A program made the position numbers and the translations under genes. Below, piece after piece: positions 24,110 to 31,908 of a DNA stretch of 64,000 nt. Below the pieces are notes generated by a model. It did no database searches. It was not told where the DNA came from and saw nothing but the letters and a program-made list of their open reading frames with translations. The DNA is from Aestuariivita boseongensis. Lineage in GTDB: Bacteria; Pseudomonadota; Alphaproteobacteria; Rhodobacterales; Rhodobacteraceae. Each line of letters starts with the position of its first letter. The stretch's first letter is position 1. The stretch spans positions 1 to 64,000 of the forward strand of contig NZ_JXYH01000010.1 in the NCBI RefSeq assembly GCF_001262635.1, given 5' to 3'.

Positions 24110-25213
24110 ATGAAGTTCATTCGCGATATCATTGCCGAACGCTCGGAAGGCAAAACACAGGCAGAGCCGCGCGCCAATGCGTCGGTGCGGCCCGAGCCCG
24201 TGACCACCCCGGAACCGACGCGCAGGGACCGCACGATGACGCGCCTGTCCGACAGCGCGTATCTGGACGGGGATGACGTTTTCAAACGCCTGTTGGGCGA
24301 GGACGCCGCCAAAGCACTGGCCGAAGACGATGACCCGATGCCGGTGCAGGACGAAGACCACGCGCTGGATTTCGAAGACGACAGCGACAACCTGTTCGGA
24401 GAGATCGAAGAGGATGGCGAAGACCTGGGTTCCGACGATTTCGACGAAAGCGATTTCCTGAGCCGTCATCGCTCCACCTTGCAGGAGATGGAAGAGGAAG
24501 AGGACGCGCCCATCGAAGACAGCTTTGGCGATCCCGAGCCGCAGCCAGAGCCCGAACCGGCCCCCCCTCCTATGGCGCGCCCCCGCAGGCTTTACGACGC
24601 CGCCCCGCCTGTTGAGGCCCCGGCAGATCCCGAACCCGCGCCCAGCGCCTTTCCGGCGATGCAGGGGCGTGGCGCGCAGAAGGACATGGGCGAAGAAGAC
24701 ATCCAGGCGATGATCGCCGTGCCTGCCCCCGCCTCTGGCCGGTCGGGCCGTGGCGCGGGCCGGGTCAAGACGCGCCTGCTGGGTTTCGGCACCGAAGAAG
24801 CGCCGATGAAAGATCCCTTCGCCAGCGCCGCCCCGACCGACGGCGCGCCCGCCCCGCAAACCACCTTCCCGGTGGGCTGGCTGGTGGTCACCGGCGGCCC
24901 GGGCCGCGGCGCGTCCTTCGCGCTGCACAGCGGTGTGTCGCAGATCGGCCGCGGCGACGATCAGGCCGTACGGCTTGATTTCGGCGATACCAGCATTTCG
25001 CGGTCGAACCACGCCGCCATCGCCTATGACGAGGAACAGGGCGGCTTTTATCTGGGTCATGGCGGCAAGGCCAACATGGTGCGCCTGAATGACCGCCCAG
25101 TCCTGAGCACGGAAGAAATCACCACAGGCGCCGTCATCCGTATCGGCGAGACGACACTGCGCTTTGTGGCGCTCTGCGACGACACCTTCTCCTGGGCGCA
25201 AGAAGGTCTCTGA
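24110..25213 (+). CDS. FHA-domain protein with long acidic N-terminal region
   Basis: A 367-residue protein. The first ten residues (MKFIRDIIAER) form a short amphipathic helix; residues 45-145 are very acidic (DDDPMPVQDEDHALDFEDD and similar), and 145-255 are Pro/Ala-rich with several Thr/Ser. The FHA domain fills about 255-360: SQIGRGDDQAVRL, then SISRSNHAAIAYDEE and NMVRLNDRPV give the Arg, Ser, His and Asn positions used to bind phosphothreonine. It starts 14 bases after the kinase stop and is three bases before the phosphatase. It most likely reads kinase-made phosphothreonine, in itself or in the GTPases. Confidence 0.88.
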   Translation: MKFIRDIIAERSEGKTQAEPRANASVRPEPVTTPEPTRRDRTMTRLSDSAYLDGDDVFKRLLGEDAAKALAEDDDPMPVQDEDHALDFEDDSDNLFGEIEEDGEDLGSDDFDESDFLSRHRSTLQEMEEEEDAPIEDSFGDPEPQPEPEPAPPPMARPRRLYDAAPPVEAPADPEPAPSAFPAMQGRGAQKDMGEEDIQAMIAVPAPASGRSGRGAGRVKTRLLGFGTEEAPMKDPFASAAPTDGAPAPQTTFPVGWLVVTGGPGRGASFALHSGVSQIGRGDDQAVRLDFGDTSISRSNHAAIAYDEEQGGFYLGHGGKANMVRLNDRPVLSTEEITTGAVIRIGETTLRFVALCDDTFSWAQEGL

Positions 25214-25216
25214 TCG

Positions 25217-26236
25217 ATGACGGAGATGCCGAAACTCACCTATGATGTGGCCACTGCGCTTGCGCAGGGTCAGCGTGACAGCCAGGAAGACGCGGTGATC
25301 GCCGACTTCCCGCTGGATGGTGATATCGGGTTTGCGGTTCTGGCCGATGGCATGGGCGGACACGCCGCCGGTGACGTGGCCAGCAAGATCGTCGTGACCG
25401 AAGTCTTCAGCGAACTGAAACTCCAAAGCGGAGAGGCCGGGCGTTTCGAAGCCAACATGCCTGCAATCCTGGCGCAGGCCGCAAGCGTGGCCAATGAATG
25501 CGTCCGCCTGCACGCCCAGCACAATCCCGGCAGCCACGGCATGGGCGCGACACTGGTGGCCCCGGTTCTGCTTGGCGACAAGATGTTCTGGGTCTCGGTT
25601 GGGGATTCACCGCTTTATCTGTTCCGCGATGGCGAGCTGATGCAGCTGAATGAAGATCATTCGCTGGCGGGCCAGATCGACCTTCTTGTGCGCAAGGGTC
25701 TGATGGATCAGCAGACGGCGGAAAACCATCCCGACCGGCATTGCCTGACCTCGGTCCTGATCGGAGACGAGATCGCGCGCATCGACTGCCCGAAAAAGCC
25801 CCTGACACTGCGCCCCGGCGATATCGTTGTCGTGGCCAGCGATGGGCTGCAATTCCTTGAGAACTCCGAAATCGAAGGGCTGATCCAGGAAAAGGCCGGT
25901 GACAGCAGCGCCGAGATCGCCCGCAGCCTGATCAGCGCGCTTGAGGCACTGGACGATCCGCACCAGGACAACGTGTCGATCTGCGTGATCAAGGCCGATA
26001 CCGGCCAAACGCAGAAAGCCCCGGTGCATATCACGCCCGACGCCGAAGAAACGATCAGCAACCTGTTCCTTGAGGAAGAGGCCATCGCCGCCGAAGACGA
26101 GGTCGCCGAAGAGCCGCAGATTGCCGCCACGGCCTCCACACGGTCAGGCAACAAGATCACCGTGATCGCACGTAAGACTTTGGGGGGTCTGTCGATGCTG
26201 TATCATTTCAAACGCCCCTCAGAGAGGTCGGCATGA
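25217..26236 (+). CDS. PP2C-type protein phosphatase
   Basis: A 339-residue metal-dependent phosphatase that would reverse the neighbouring kinase. Conserved motifs are QRDSQEDAVI with Asp25, LADGMGGHAAG with Asp44, SHGMGATLV, SVGDSPLYLF, VASDGLQF and QDNVSICVI, so the metal site looks intact. After the catalytic domain (about residue 260) there is an acidic stretch and a C-terminal basic/hydrophobic segment (KITVIARKTLGGLSMLYHF) that could be an amphipathic membrane anchor. Its stop overlaps the ATG of the first GTPase gene by four bases, which ties the signalling trio directly to the GTPases. Confidence 0.9.
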   Translation: MTEMPKLTYDVATALAQGQRDSQEDAVIADFPLDGDIGFAVLADGMGGHAAGDVASKIVVTEVFSELKLQSGEAGRFEANMPAILAQAASVANECVRLHAQHNPGSHGMGATLVAPVLLGDKMFWVSVGDSPLYLFRDGELMQLNEDHSLAGQIDLLVRKGLMDQQTAENHPDRHCLTSVLIGDEIARIDCPKKPLTLRPGDIVVVASDGLQFLENSEIEGLIQEKAGDSSAEIARSLISALEALDDPHQDNVSICVIKADTGQTQKAPVHITPDAEETISNLFLEEEAIAAEDEVAEEPQIAATASTRSGNKITVIARKTLGGLSMLYHFKRPSERSA

Positions 26237-27480
26237 GCCAGACTCACGCCACCGAGGCGGTCTTGAACCAACTGTCCCTGGTGCTTGACTCCGATCGCTT
26301 CCCGGACGAGGCGAAGGCGCTGGGCGCGCGCCTGCTCGACCGGTTACGCTCGCCCGTGCAGATCGTGGTGCTGGGCAAGCCGCAAAGCGGCAAGTCGCGG
26401 CTGATCAATATGCTGCTGGGCCACGCGATCTATCCCCAGATCGCCGATCTGGACACCTGCGAAATCGTTTATGGCGAAGCGCCGCGCGTCTTCGTGATCC
26501 GCGAAGACGACACCATCCAACACTGGACCGCCGGCCCCGACGTTCCCTTTCCCGATGATACGGTGATGGTCCGGGTCGAATTGCCGCTGCCTGTCCTGAA
26601 CAAGTTCAACCTGACCGAAGTGACGCTCAGCGGCACATCGGCAGCGCAGCGCGATATGGCGACGTGGGCCTGCGACCGCGCCGATGTGGCGCTCTGGTGC
26701 ACGCAAAGTTTCGACGCCATCGAACGCGCGCTTTGGGCTCCGGCCCGCGACGCGCTGAAGGATCACAGCTTTCTGGTCATCACCAAAGCAGATCAGCTGT
26801 TGATGAAGGGCGTCCTGCAGGATCACATCGCCTCGCTTGAAGAGATCGTCGCCCAGGAATTTCACAGCCTCTATTCCGTGGCCACGATCCAGGCGATTTC
26901 CGCCCGCACCGGCCCCGAAATCCCCGACTCCGAAGTCTGGAGCGCCAGCGGCGGTCACGCCCTGCACGAAGCGGTGCTGAAACTGGTCGACACCGGCCGC
27001 CGCGCCGATACCGACAACGCGCTTTTGTTCCTGAGCCGGTATTCGGCGGTCGTGTCGCAGATCGAACGCATGCGCGGAGAAACCCGCGAGACGCAGGATG
27101 AGACCGTGCGCAAGATCTCGGTCATCCCGGAGACGGCCGAAGCCATGGGCAAGGCCCAGCGCAATCGCGAAGTCTTTGTAGAGGCGCTGGATTATCTGCA
27201 GGACCGCGCCGAAAAGCTGATCAGCAGCCTGGATTCCCCCGGCAATGACAGCACCGATGCGATCCTTGAACATTGCCTGGATACGGCCAATCAGCTCAGC
27301 ACGCTGTTGCAGGATTTCGATCAGTCCGATCCATCCCTGGCCGAACTGCAGGAAGAGGTCATGGAAAGCGCCGATATGATGGTGCTTTTGCAGCTGGAAA
27401 AATCGGAAGACGCGGTCTCGGACGCGGTGACGCTGCTGTTGCAACTCAAGAAAGAAGTCGCAGAGAAAACAGCAGGCTAA
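26233..27480 (+). CDS. Dynamin-like/Era-like GTPase 1 with atypical switch II
   Basis: A 415-residue P-loop GTPase. Walker A is GKPQSGKS (48-55) and G4 is TKAD (184-187), so guanine specificity is expected. The switch II position reads LSGTSA (132-137) and lacks the usual DxxG, suggesting poor hydrolysis or a role as a regulatory partner. From residue 260 to the end the protein is helical with coiled-coil character (ERMRGETRETQDETVRKI; LQLKKEVAEK). It is coupled to the PP2C gene by an ATGA overlap. A 145-base gap then precedes the second GTPase gene. Function not known; I call it dynamin-like because of its layout and neighbours. Confidence 0.8.
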   Translation: MSQTHATEAVLNQLSLVLDSDRFPDEAKALGARLLDRLRSPVQIVVLGKPQSGKSRLINMLLGHAIYPQIADLDTCEIVYGEAPRVFVIREDDTIQHWTAGPDVPFPDDTVMVRVELPLPVLNKFNLTEVTLSGTSAAQRDMATWACDRADVALWCTQSFDAIERALWAPARDALKDHSFLVITKADQLLMKGVLQDHIASLEEIVAQEFHSLYSVATIQAISARTGPEIPDSEVWSASGGHALHEAVLKLVDTGRRADTDNALLFLSRYSAVVSQIERMRGETRETQDETVRKISVIPETAEAMGKAQRNREVFVEALDYLQDRAEKLISSLDSPGNDSTDAILEHCLDTANQLSTLLQDFDQSDPSLAELQEEVMESADMMVLLQLEKSEDAVSDAVTLLLQLKKEVAEKTAG

Positions 27481-27625
27481 AATTCAGCAAACTGTCCTTT
27501 ATCGTCGGATGATGGCCCCAAATTCACCACATTTTTCATCCAGTTTTGACGCAGAAAAAAATCATCGCGCGCATGCCTGTGCAGACAGGTCGGTCTTTGG
27601 CGCGGTGTAAGTTGGGGTAAGAAGA

Positions 27626-29677
27626 ATGGGCACAGAAAACACGCCTGCAACCGAACTGCGGATCGAGCGCCGCACAGACATTACCCGCGCAGGGCTTGAG
27701 ACGCTGGACGCGTTCTCGGAAGAGATGGCGCGCCTGGATCAGGCGCTGGTCGATCTGGCCGAGCAGGGCGACAACGCGCTCAAGCGCAGCGTCGACCGGA
27801 TGCGCGCCGAACTGCGCGGCTTTGAACCCAGCGTGACGCTTCTGGGCCAGGTCAAGGCCGGCAAGACAGCGCTGGTCAATGCGATGGCCGGCTGGTCGGA
27901 TCTGTTGCCGTCGGATGTGAACCCCTGGACATCCGTTGTCACATCGCTCCACCTCACGCCACACAAGCAGGACACCGCCGCGCGGGCCGAGTTCAAATTC
28001 TTCGGCTCGGGCGAATGGGACCGGCTAATGCAGAAAGGCGGCCGTCTGGGTGAGATGGCCGACCGTGCCGGTGCCGCGGGCGAAGTGCAGAAAATCCGCG
28101 AACAGATTGAAGAGATGCGCGAGAAATCCCGCGCCCGTCTGGGCCGGAAATTCGAGCTGCTGTTGGGCCAGTCCCACGAATACGGCTATTTCGACAAGAA
28201 CCTGATCGAACGTTACATCTGCCTGGGCGATCTGTTCGACGACGAACCCGACGCCGCCGATCAGGGCCGATTTGCCGATATCACCAAATCCGCCGATCTG
28301 TATCTGCAGGCCCCCGACCTGCCGGTGCCCCTGTGCCTGCGCGACACACCAGGTGTGAACGACACCTTCATGATGCGCGAACAGGTCACCATTCAGGCCA
28401 TCCGCGACAGCCGCCTGTGCGTACTGGTCTTGTCGGCCCATCAGGCGCTCAGCTCGGTGGACATGGCGGTGATCCGTCTGATCTCGAACCTCAATACCCG
28501 CGATGTGATCATCTTCGTGAACCGCATCGACGAACTGCCCGACCCCGCCGCCCAGATCGACGAAATCCGCGCCTCGATCCGCGAAACGCTCAAGGCGCAA
28601 AACGGCCCTGAAGATTGCGAGATCGTCTTCGGCTCGGCCTATTGGGCGGGCAAGGTGCTGGCCAATGACATCGAAAACATGGCCCCCGACAGCGCTGACG
28701 CGCTTCTGAACTGGGCGTCGAAGATGATGGAACCCGGCGATGACCAGTCGCCCGCCAAGATGGTCTGGGAATTGTCAGGCCTGCCCGCGCTGTATCGCGC
28801 GATCGGCACCCGCGTGGTGAATGGCCAGGGCAAGGAAATCCTGTCGAAAACCGCGCGCAATGCCATGAATTTGGCAGGCAGCCTGAAGATTTCCGAGGCG
28901 ATCACAGTCTCGGCCGAGGGCGATATGCCGGCTCAGGTCGACAAGCACGCCATTGCCGAAGCGCTCGACACCATTGCAAAGCGCAACATGTCCAGCCTGC
29001 GCGCGGAAATGGCGGGAATCGTGAAATCCTATCACGCGCGGTCGGACCGCGCGCATGGTAACTTCCTTGATCGCGCCACCCATTCGCTGATCAAGCATCT
29101 GGAAACCCATGGGGAAGAACCCACCTGGTCCTATGACCCGACCGGTCTGCGGATGCTGTTGCGCTCGGCCTATACCGTGTTCGGCAACCAGACGCGCAGC
29201 GCGGCCCAGCGTCAGTACGACGCGACCGCGACCGAGATCGCCCAGCTTTACGGCACATCTTTCGGCGGCGTGATCAACGGGTTCGGCATCGAAGCCCCTA
29301 CCGCCCCCGAAGTGAACCCACCCGTCGGCCTGGGCCAGACCATCGCGCTGGATTTCAAGGATGGCTGGTGGTCCAGCTGGTGGAGACGCACACGCGGCTA
29401 CAAGGCCTTCGCCGAAAGCTTCCGCGCCATGATCAAGGGCGAGACCGACACCATTCTGGCCGAGCTGAAATATGATCAGGCCGAGGTTCTGCAGCAGGCC
29501 GTCATCGCCACGTTGACGCAATTCATCGACGAACAGCGCGCGCTGATGCTGGAACTGGCCGACAAGGCCCAGCACGGCACCGACGCCTTCGACGCGGCCC
29601 TGTCGGCAGATGACCTCGCCCATCGCCGCGCCGCGCTGGAGGACACCATGCGCACGCTGTCGACCTGTGCGGCCTGA
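27626..29677 (+). CDS. Dynamin-like GTPase 2
   Basis: The largest GTPase of the locus, 683 residues, with the dynamin-like layout: helical N-terminus, Walker A GQVKAGKT (74-81), switch I Thr in NPWTSVVTSLHL, switch II DTPG (240-243), G4 NRID (299-302), and a long helical C-terminal half. Near residue 575-590 a Trp-rich segment (DGWWSSWWRRTRGYK) could dip into a membrane as the paddle does in bacterial dynamin-like proteins. The start at 27626 follows GGGGTAAGAAG. The upstream gap may hold an internal promoter. The family remodels or tethers membranes; that role here is inferred. Confidence 0.85.
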   Translation: MGTENTPATELRIERRTDITRAGLETLDAFSEEMARLDQALVDLAEQGDNALKRSVDRMRAELRGFEPSVTLLGQVKAGKTALVNAMAGWSDLLPSDVNPWTSVVTSLHLTPHKQDTAARAEFKFFGSGEWDRLMQKGGRLGEMADRAGAAGEVQKIREQIEEMREKSRARLGRKFELLLGQSHEYGYFDKNLIERYICLGDLFDDEPDAADQGRFADITKSADLYLQAPDLPVPLCLRDTPGVNDTFMMREQVTIQAIRDSRLCVLVLSAHQALSSVDMAVIRLISNLNTRDVIIFVNRIDELPDPAAQIDEIRASIRETLKAQNGPEDCEIVFGSAYWAGKVLANDIENMAPDSADALLNWASKMMEPGDDQSPAKMVWELSGLPALYRAIGTRVVNGQGKEILSKTARNAMNLAGSLKISEAITVSAEGDMPAQVDKHAIAEALDTIAKRNMSSLRAEMAGIVKSYHARSDRAHGNFLDRATHSLIKHLETHGEEPTWSYDPTGLRMLLRSAYTVFGNQTRSAAQRQYDATATEIAQLYGTSFGGVINGFGIEAPTAPEVNPPVGLGQTIALDFKDGWWSSWWRRTRGYKAFAESFRAMIKGETDTILAELKYDQAEVLQQAVIATLTQFIDEQRALMLELADKAQHGTDAFDAALSADDLAHRRAALEDTMRTLSTCAA

Positions 29678-29692
29678 GGATAAGGCAAAGAC

Positions 29693-30568
29693 ATGACCGA
29701 TATGACCGACGACATGCCAAAGCACGAAGACGAAGACGAAAACCGCCTGCCCCGGGTGGCGCTGATGGGCGAGTTCAGCGCGGGCAAAAGCACGCTGACG
29801 AACCTTCTGCTGGCTGCCGATCCCCTGCCCGTCAAGATCACCGCGACCCGCCTGCCGCCGGTTTGGATCACCCTTGGTGAAGGTGCCGGCCTGCGCGAAG
29901 ACAAGGAAGGTCAGGTCCACCCGCTGGGCCCCGATGGCCTGAACGGGGTCGAGATGGAAGACACCCGTCTGATCCAGCTGCAGATGCAATCGGATATCCT
30001 GCATATCTGCGATCTGGTCGACATGCCCGGTATCTCGGACCCGAACATGGACAGTTCGGTCTGGTCGGGCGTGATCAACCAGGCCGATCTGGTGATCTGG
30101 TGCACCCACGCCACCCAGGCCTGGCGCCAGTCCGAGGCCGCCGCCTTTGACGGGTTGCCCGAACATCTGCAGAAGAACGCGATCCTGCTGATCACACGCT
30201 TTGACAAGCTGCACTCTGAACGCGACCGCAAGCGCGTGCTGGCCCGCGTCAAGGCCGAAACCAAGGGCCGGTTCCGTGCGATCTTCCCGGTGTCGCTGCT
30301 GGATGCGCTGGCCTCGGGCAAGGATCGCGCGAAATGGGATCGCAGCGGGGCCGAGCCGTTCCTCAAGGCGCTTCTGGAACTGCTGACCAACCCCGATGCC
30401 GTTCTGGCCCCCGACGAACCAGCCCAGGAAACGCCGGAACCGCCCAAAGCCGAAGTGCGCCCGATCACGCCCGTCCGACCCATGCGCGTGAAAGCGGCGG
30501 GGCAGACCACCCCGCGACCCGGCAGACCGCAACCCTCGGGACGGCACGGTGCGGTGGGCCATGGATAA
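29693..30568 (+). CDS. Small dynamin-family GTPase 3
   Basis: A 291-residue GTPase with Walker A GEFSAGKS (26-33), switch I Thr in ITATRLPP, switch II DMPG (110-113) and G4 TRFD (168-171). GEFSAGKST is typical of dynamin-like GTPases, but the helical stalk is missing, so this is mainly a G domain with a Pro-rich basic tail (PRPGRPQPSGRHG). It starts 15 bases after GTPase 2. Three GTPases of different length in one operon suggest a heteromeric machine, as bacterial dynamin-like proteins often act in pairs. Confidence 0.83.
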   Translation: MTDMTDDMPKHEDEDENRLPRVALMGEFSAGKSTLTNLLLAADPLPVKITATRLPPVWITLGEGAGLREDKEGQVHPLGPDGLNGVEMEDTRLIQLQMQSDILHICDLVDMPGISDPNMDSSVWSGVINQADLVIWCTHATQAWRQSEAAAFDGLPEHLQKNAILLITRFDKLHSERDRKRVLARVKAETKGRFRAIFPVSLLDALASGKDRAKWDRSGAEPFLKALLELLTNPDAVLAPDEPAQETPEPPKAEVRPITPVRPMRVKAAGQTTPRPGRPQPSGRHGAVGHG

Positions 30569-30601
30569 ACCCGTCATGCGCAGATCAAGGCAGATACAAG
30601 C

Positions 30602-30979
30602 ATGAGCGTCATCGACGAACTGGACAAACTGCGCGCAACGCTTCCCGGATGCACCCTTGTCGCCTTTGGCGATCTGGGTGCTCGTATCGTTTTATGCGCC
30701 AGTGCGTCAGAGAAGCGCCCGCAAGAGGAACTGGACGCGCTTTGCAAGGCCGCGTCGCTGTCGCTGGATGGTCCTGCCTCTGGTCAGATCGCGCCTGCCT
30801 TAGGCGGCGGCAAGCTGGCGCAGGTCGTCGCCGTCGGCTCGGGCGAAATCAAGGTTTTCCTGCGCTCGCATCTGGATGATTGCGACGCGCTGTTCTGCAC
30901 CTTCACCGACCAGACCGATATCCGCGAAATGGTTGCCGCGGGCCGGTCGACGCTGCACAGGATCTCGACACTGCAATGA
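30602..30979 (+). CDS. Small roadblock/LC7-like protein
   Basis: A 125-residue protein. Its pattern (LDKLRATLPGCTLVAFGDLGARIVLCAS, then a helix, a strand at GKLAQVVAVGSGEIKVFLRS and a final helix) fits the roadblock/LC7 fold, whose bacterial members (MglB-like) bind and regulate small GTPases. The fold is assigned by eye and is not certain. It follows GTPase 3 by 33 bases and overlaps the next gene by four bases, so a role as GTPase partner is plausible. Confidence 0.6.
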   Translation: MSVIDELDKLRATLPGCTLVAFGDLGARIVLCASASEKRPQEELDALCKAASLSLDGPASGQIAPALGGGKLAQVVAVGSGEIKVFLRSHLDDCDALFCTFTDQTDIREMVAAGRSTLHRISTLQ

Positions 30980-31794
30980 CATCGGTTCTTGCCACATATC
31001 CAACTGACGCGGCACAGAACTGCGATGCGCGCACACTTGCCCGCCTGCAAAGGCTGGGCCAGCGCGTGCGTCTGAACGGATTGGGGCACCGCAAATTGTC
31101 GGAAAGCGATACGCGCGCGCTGACCACGGCGCTTCTGCGCGACATCGACGAAACAATCCTTCCGCGTCATGTGCGGGTGACCACCAATGCCGGCCAGCGC
31201 TTTGCCCTGGATATCGCCGGGCGCCGGCTATTGCGGCTGGTCGTGCAGGGCAGTGGCGGATCGGTCGGTCAGCCCGATGACCCGATCGAGGCCGCCAAGA
31301 TCCTGGCCGGAGAACTGAAACGCGCCCTTCTGCGCGCGACCGAAGTCACCCTTCAAAGCGCACGGATGGACAGCACCCAGGACCGCAGCGATGTGGGCTG
31401 TTCGGCCGCGGCGCTTGCGGCGGCGATGGGCCTGGATCTTGAGGCGCTGGCGGGCGAAAGCCTGTCCGACAAGGTCACACGCGCGCTGGCCCGGCATGCC
31501 AGTGCCACGCTGGTTCTGGATGGCCACGGGCACGAAGCCCAGGCCCTGGGCGACGGGGGGCTGACCGACCGCCTGCGCGACGTGGCTGAAGATCACCTGC
31601 CGGATATCATACAGGCCATGCAGCAGACGCTGGGCCGCAGCCAGAAAAGCGGCTGTATGAGCTTTGGAGCCGACGGCGAAACAGGTGCGCATCTGCTATG
31701 CGCCTTTTGTGACCGGAACCGCTTTCTGGCTTATGTCGACGCCCGCCGCATCAACGCCCTGCTCCCGGTCATCCAGGACATCTTCGCGCAGTAA
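30976..31794 (+). CDS. Unrecognised protein, last gene of the kinase/GTPase operon
   Basis: A 272-residue protein that I cannot assign. It has no signal peptide or membrane segment. The N-terminal third is rich in Arg and Leu helices (RTLARLQRLGQRVRLNGLGHRKLSESDTRAL); a middle part contains a strand-rich region (ASATLVLDGHGHEAQALGDGG); the end, GCMSFGADGETGAHLLCAFCDRNRFLAYVDARRI, looks like a small alpha/beta domain with three Cys residues and could be another roadblock-like fold. The ATG at 30976 overlaps the previous stop (ATGA), so it is translated with the roadblock-like protein. The operon ends at the hairpin at 31847. Confidence 0.75.
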   Translation: MTSVLATYPTDAAQNCDARTLARLQRLGQRVRLNGLGHRKLSESDTRALTTALLRDIDETILPRHVRVTTNAGQRFALDIAGRRLLRLVVQGSGGSVGQPDDPIEAAKILAGELKRALLRATEVTLQSARMDSTQDRSDVGCSAAALAAAMGLDLEALAGESLSDKVTRALARHASATLVLDGHGHEAQALGDGGLTDRLRDVAEDHLPDIIQAMQQTLGRSQKSGCMSFGADGETGAHLLCAFCDRNRFLAYVDARRINALLPVIQDIFAQ

Positions 31795-31846
31795 CGCCGC
31801 GCCCGCGCGCGACGCATATTCTCATCAGCACTGCCCATAAACGAAA

Positions 31847-31872
31847 ACGTCCCGGCGCAAAGGCCGGGACGT
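31847..31872. terminator. Bidirectional terminator between the operon and regulator 2
   Basis: A ten-base-pair stem ACGTCCCGGC / GCCGGGACGT with a six-base loop is flanked by A-rich sequence on the left and GTCGTTTA on the right, so it can work for both convergent transcription units. It lies 53 bases after the operon's last stop and 37 bases from the regulator's stop. Confidence 0.75.
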
Positions 31873-31908
31873 GTCGTTTAACAGGTCGGTCAAGAAAACG
31901 CGCGCGCG

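Noticed and set aside
23534-25537. 667-residue open frame on the minus strand
   Set aside because: It is antisense to the kinase, FHA and PP2C genes, which have clear motifs. In GC-rich DNA the opposite strand of real genes often stays open.
22752-26236. Type VI secretion locus
   Set aside because: Kinase, FHA and PP2C suggest it, but no Tss/Hcp/VgrG-like or ClpV-like gene is in the window; GTPases follow instead.
28775-30577. 600-residue open frame on the minus strand
   Set aside because: Antisense to GTPases 2 and 3, which have complete nucleotide-binding motifs.
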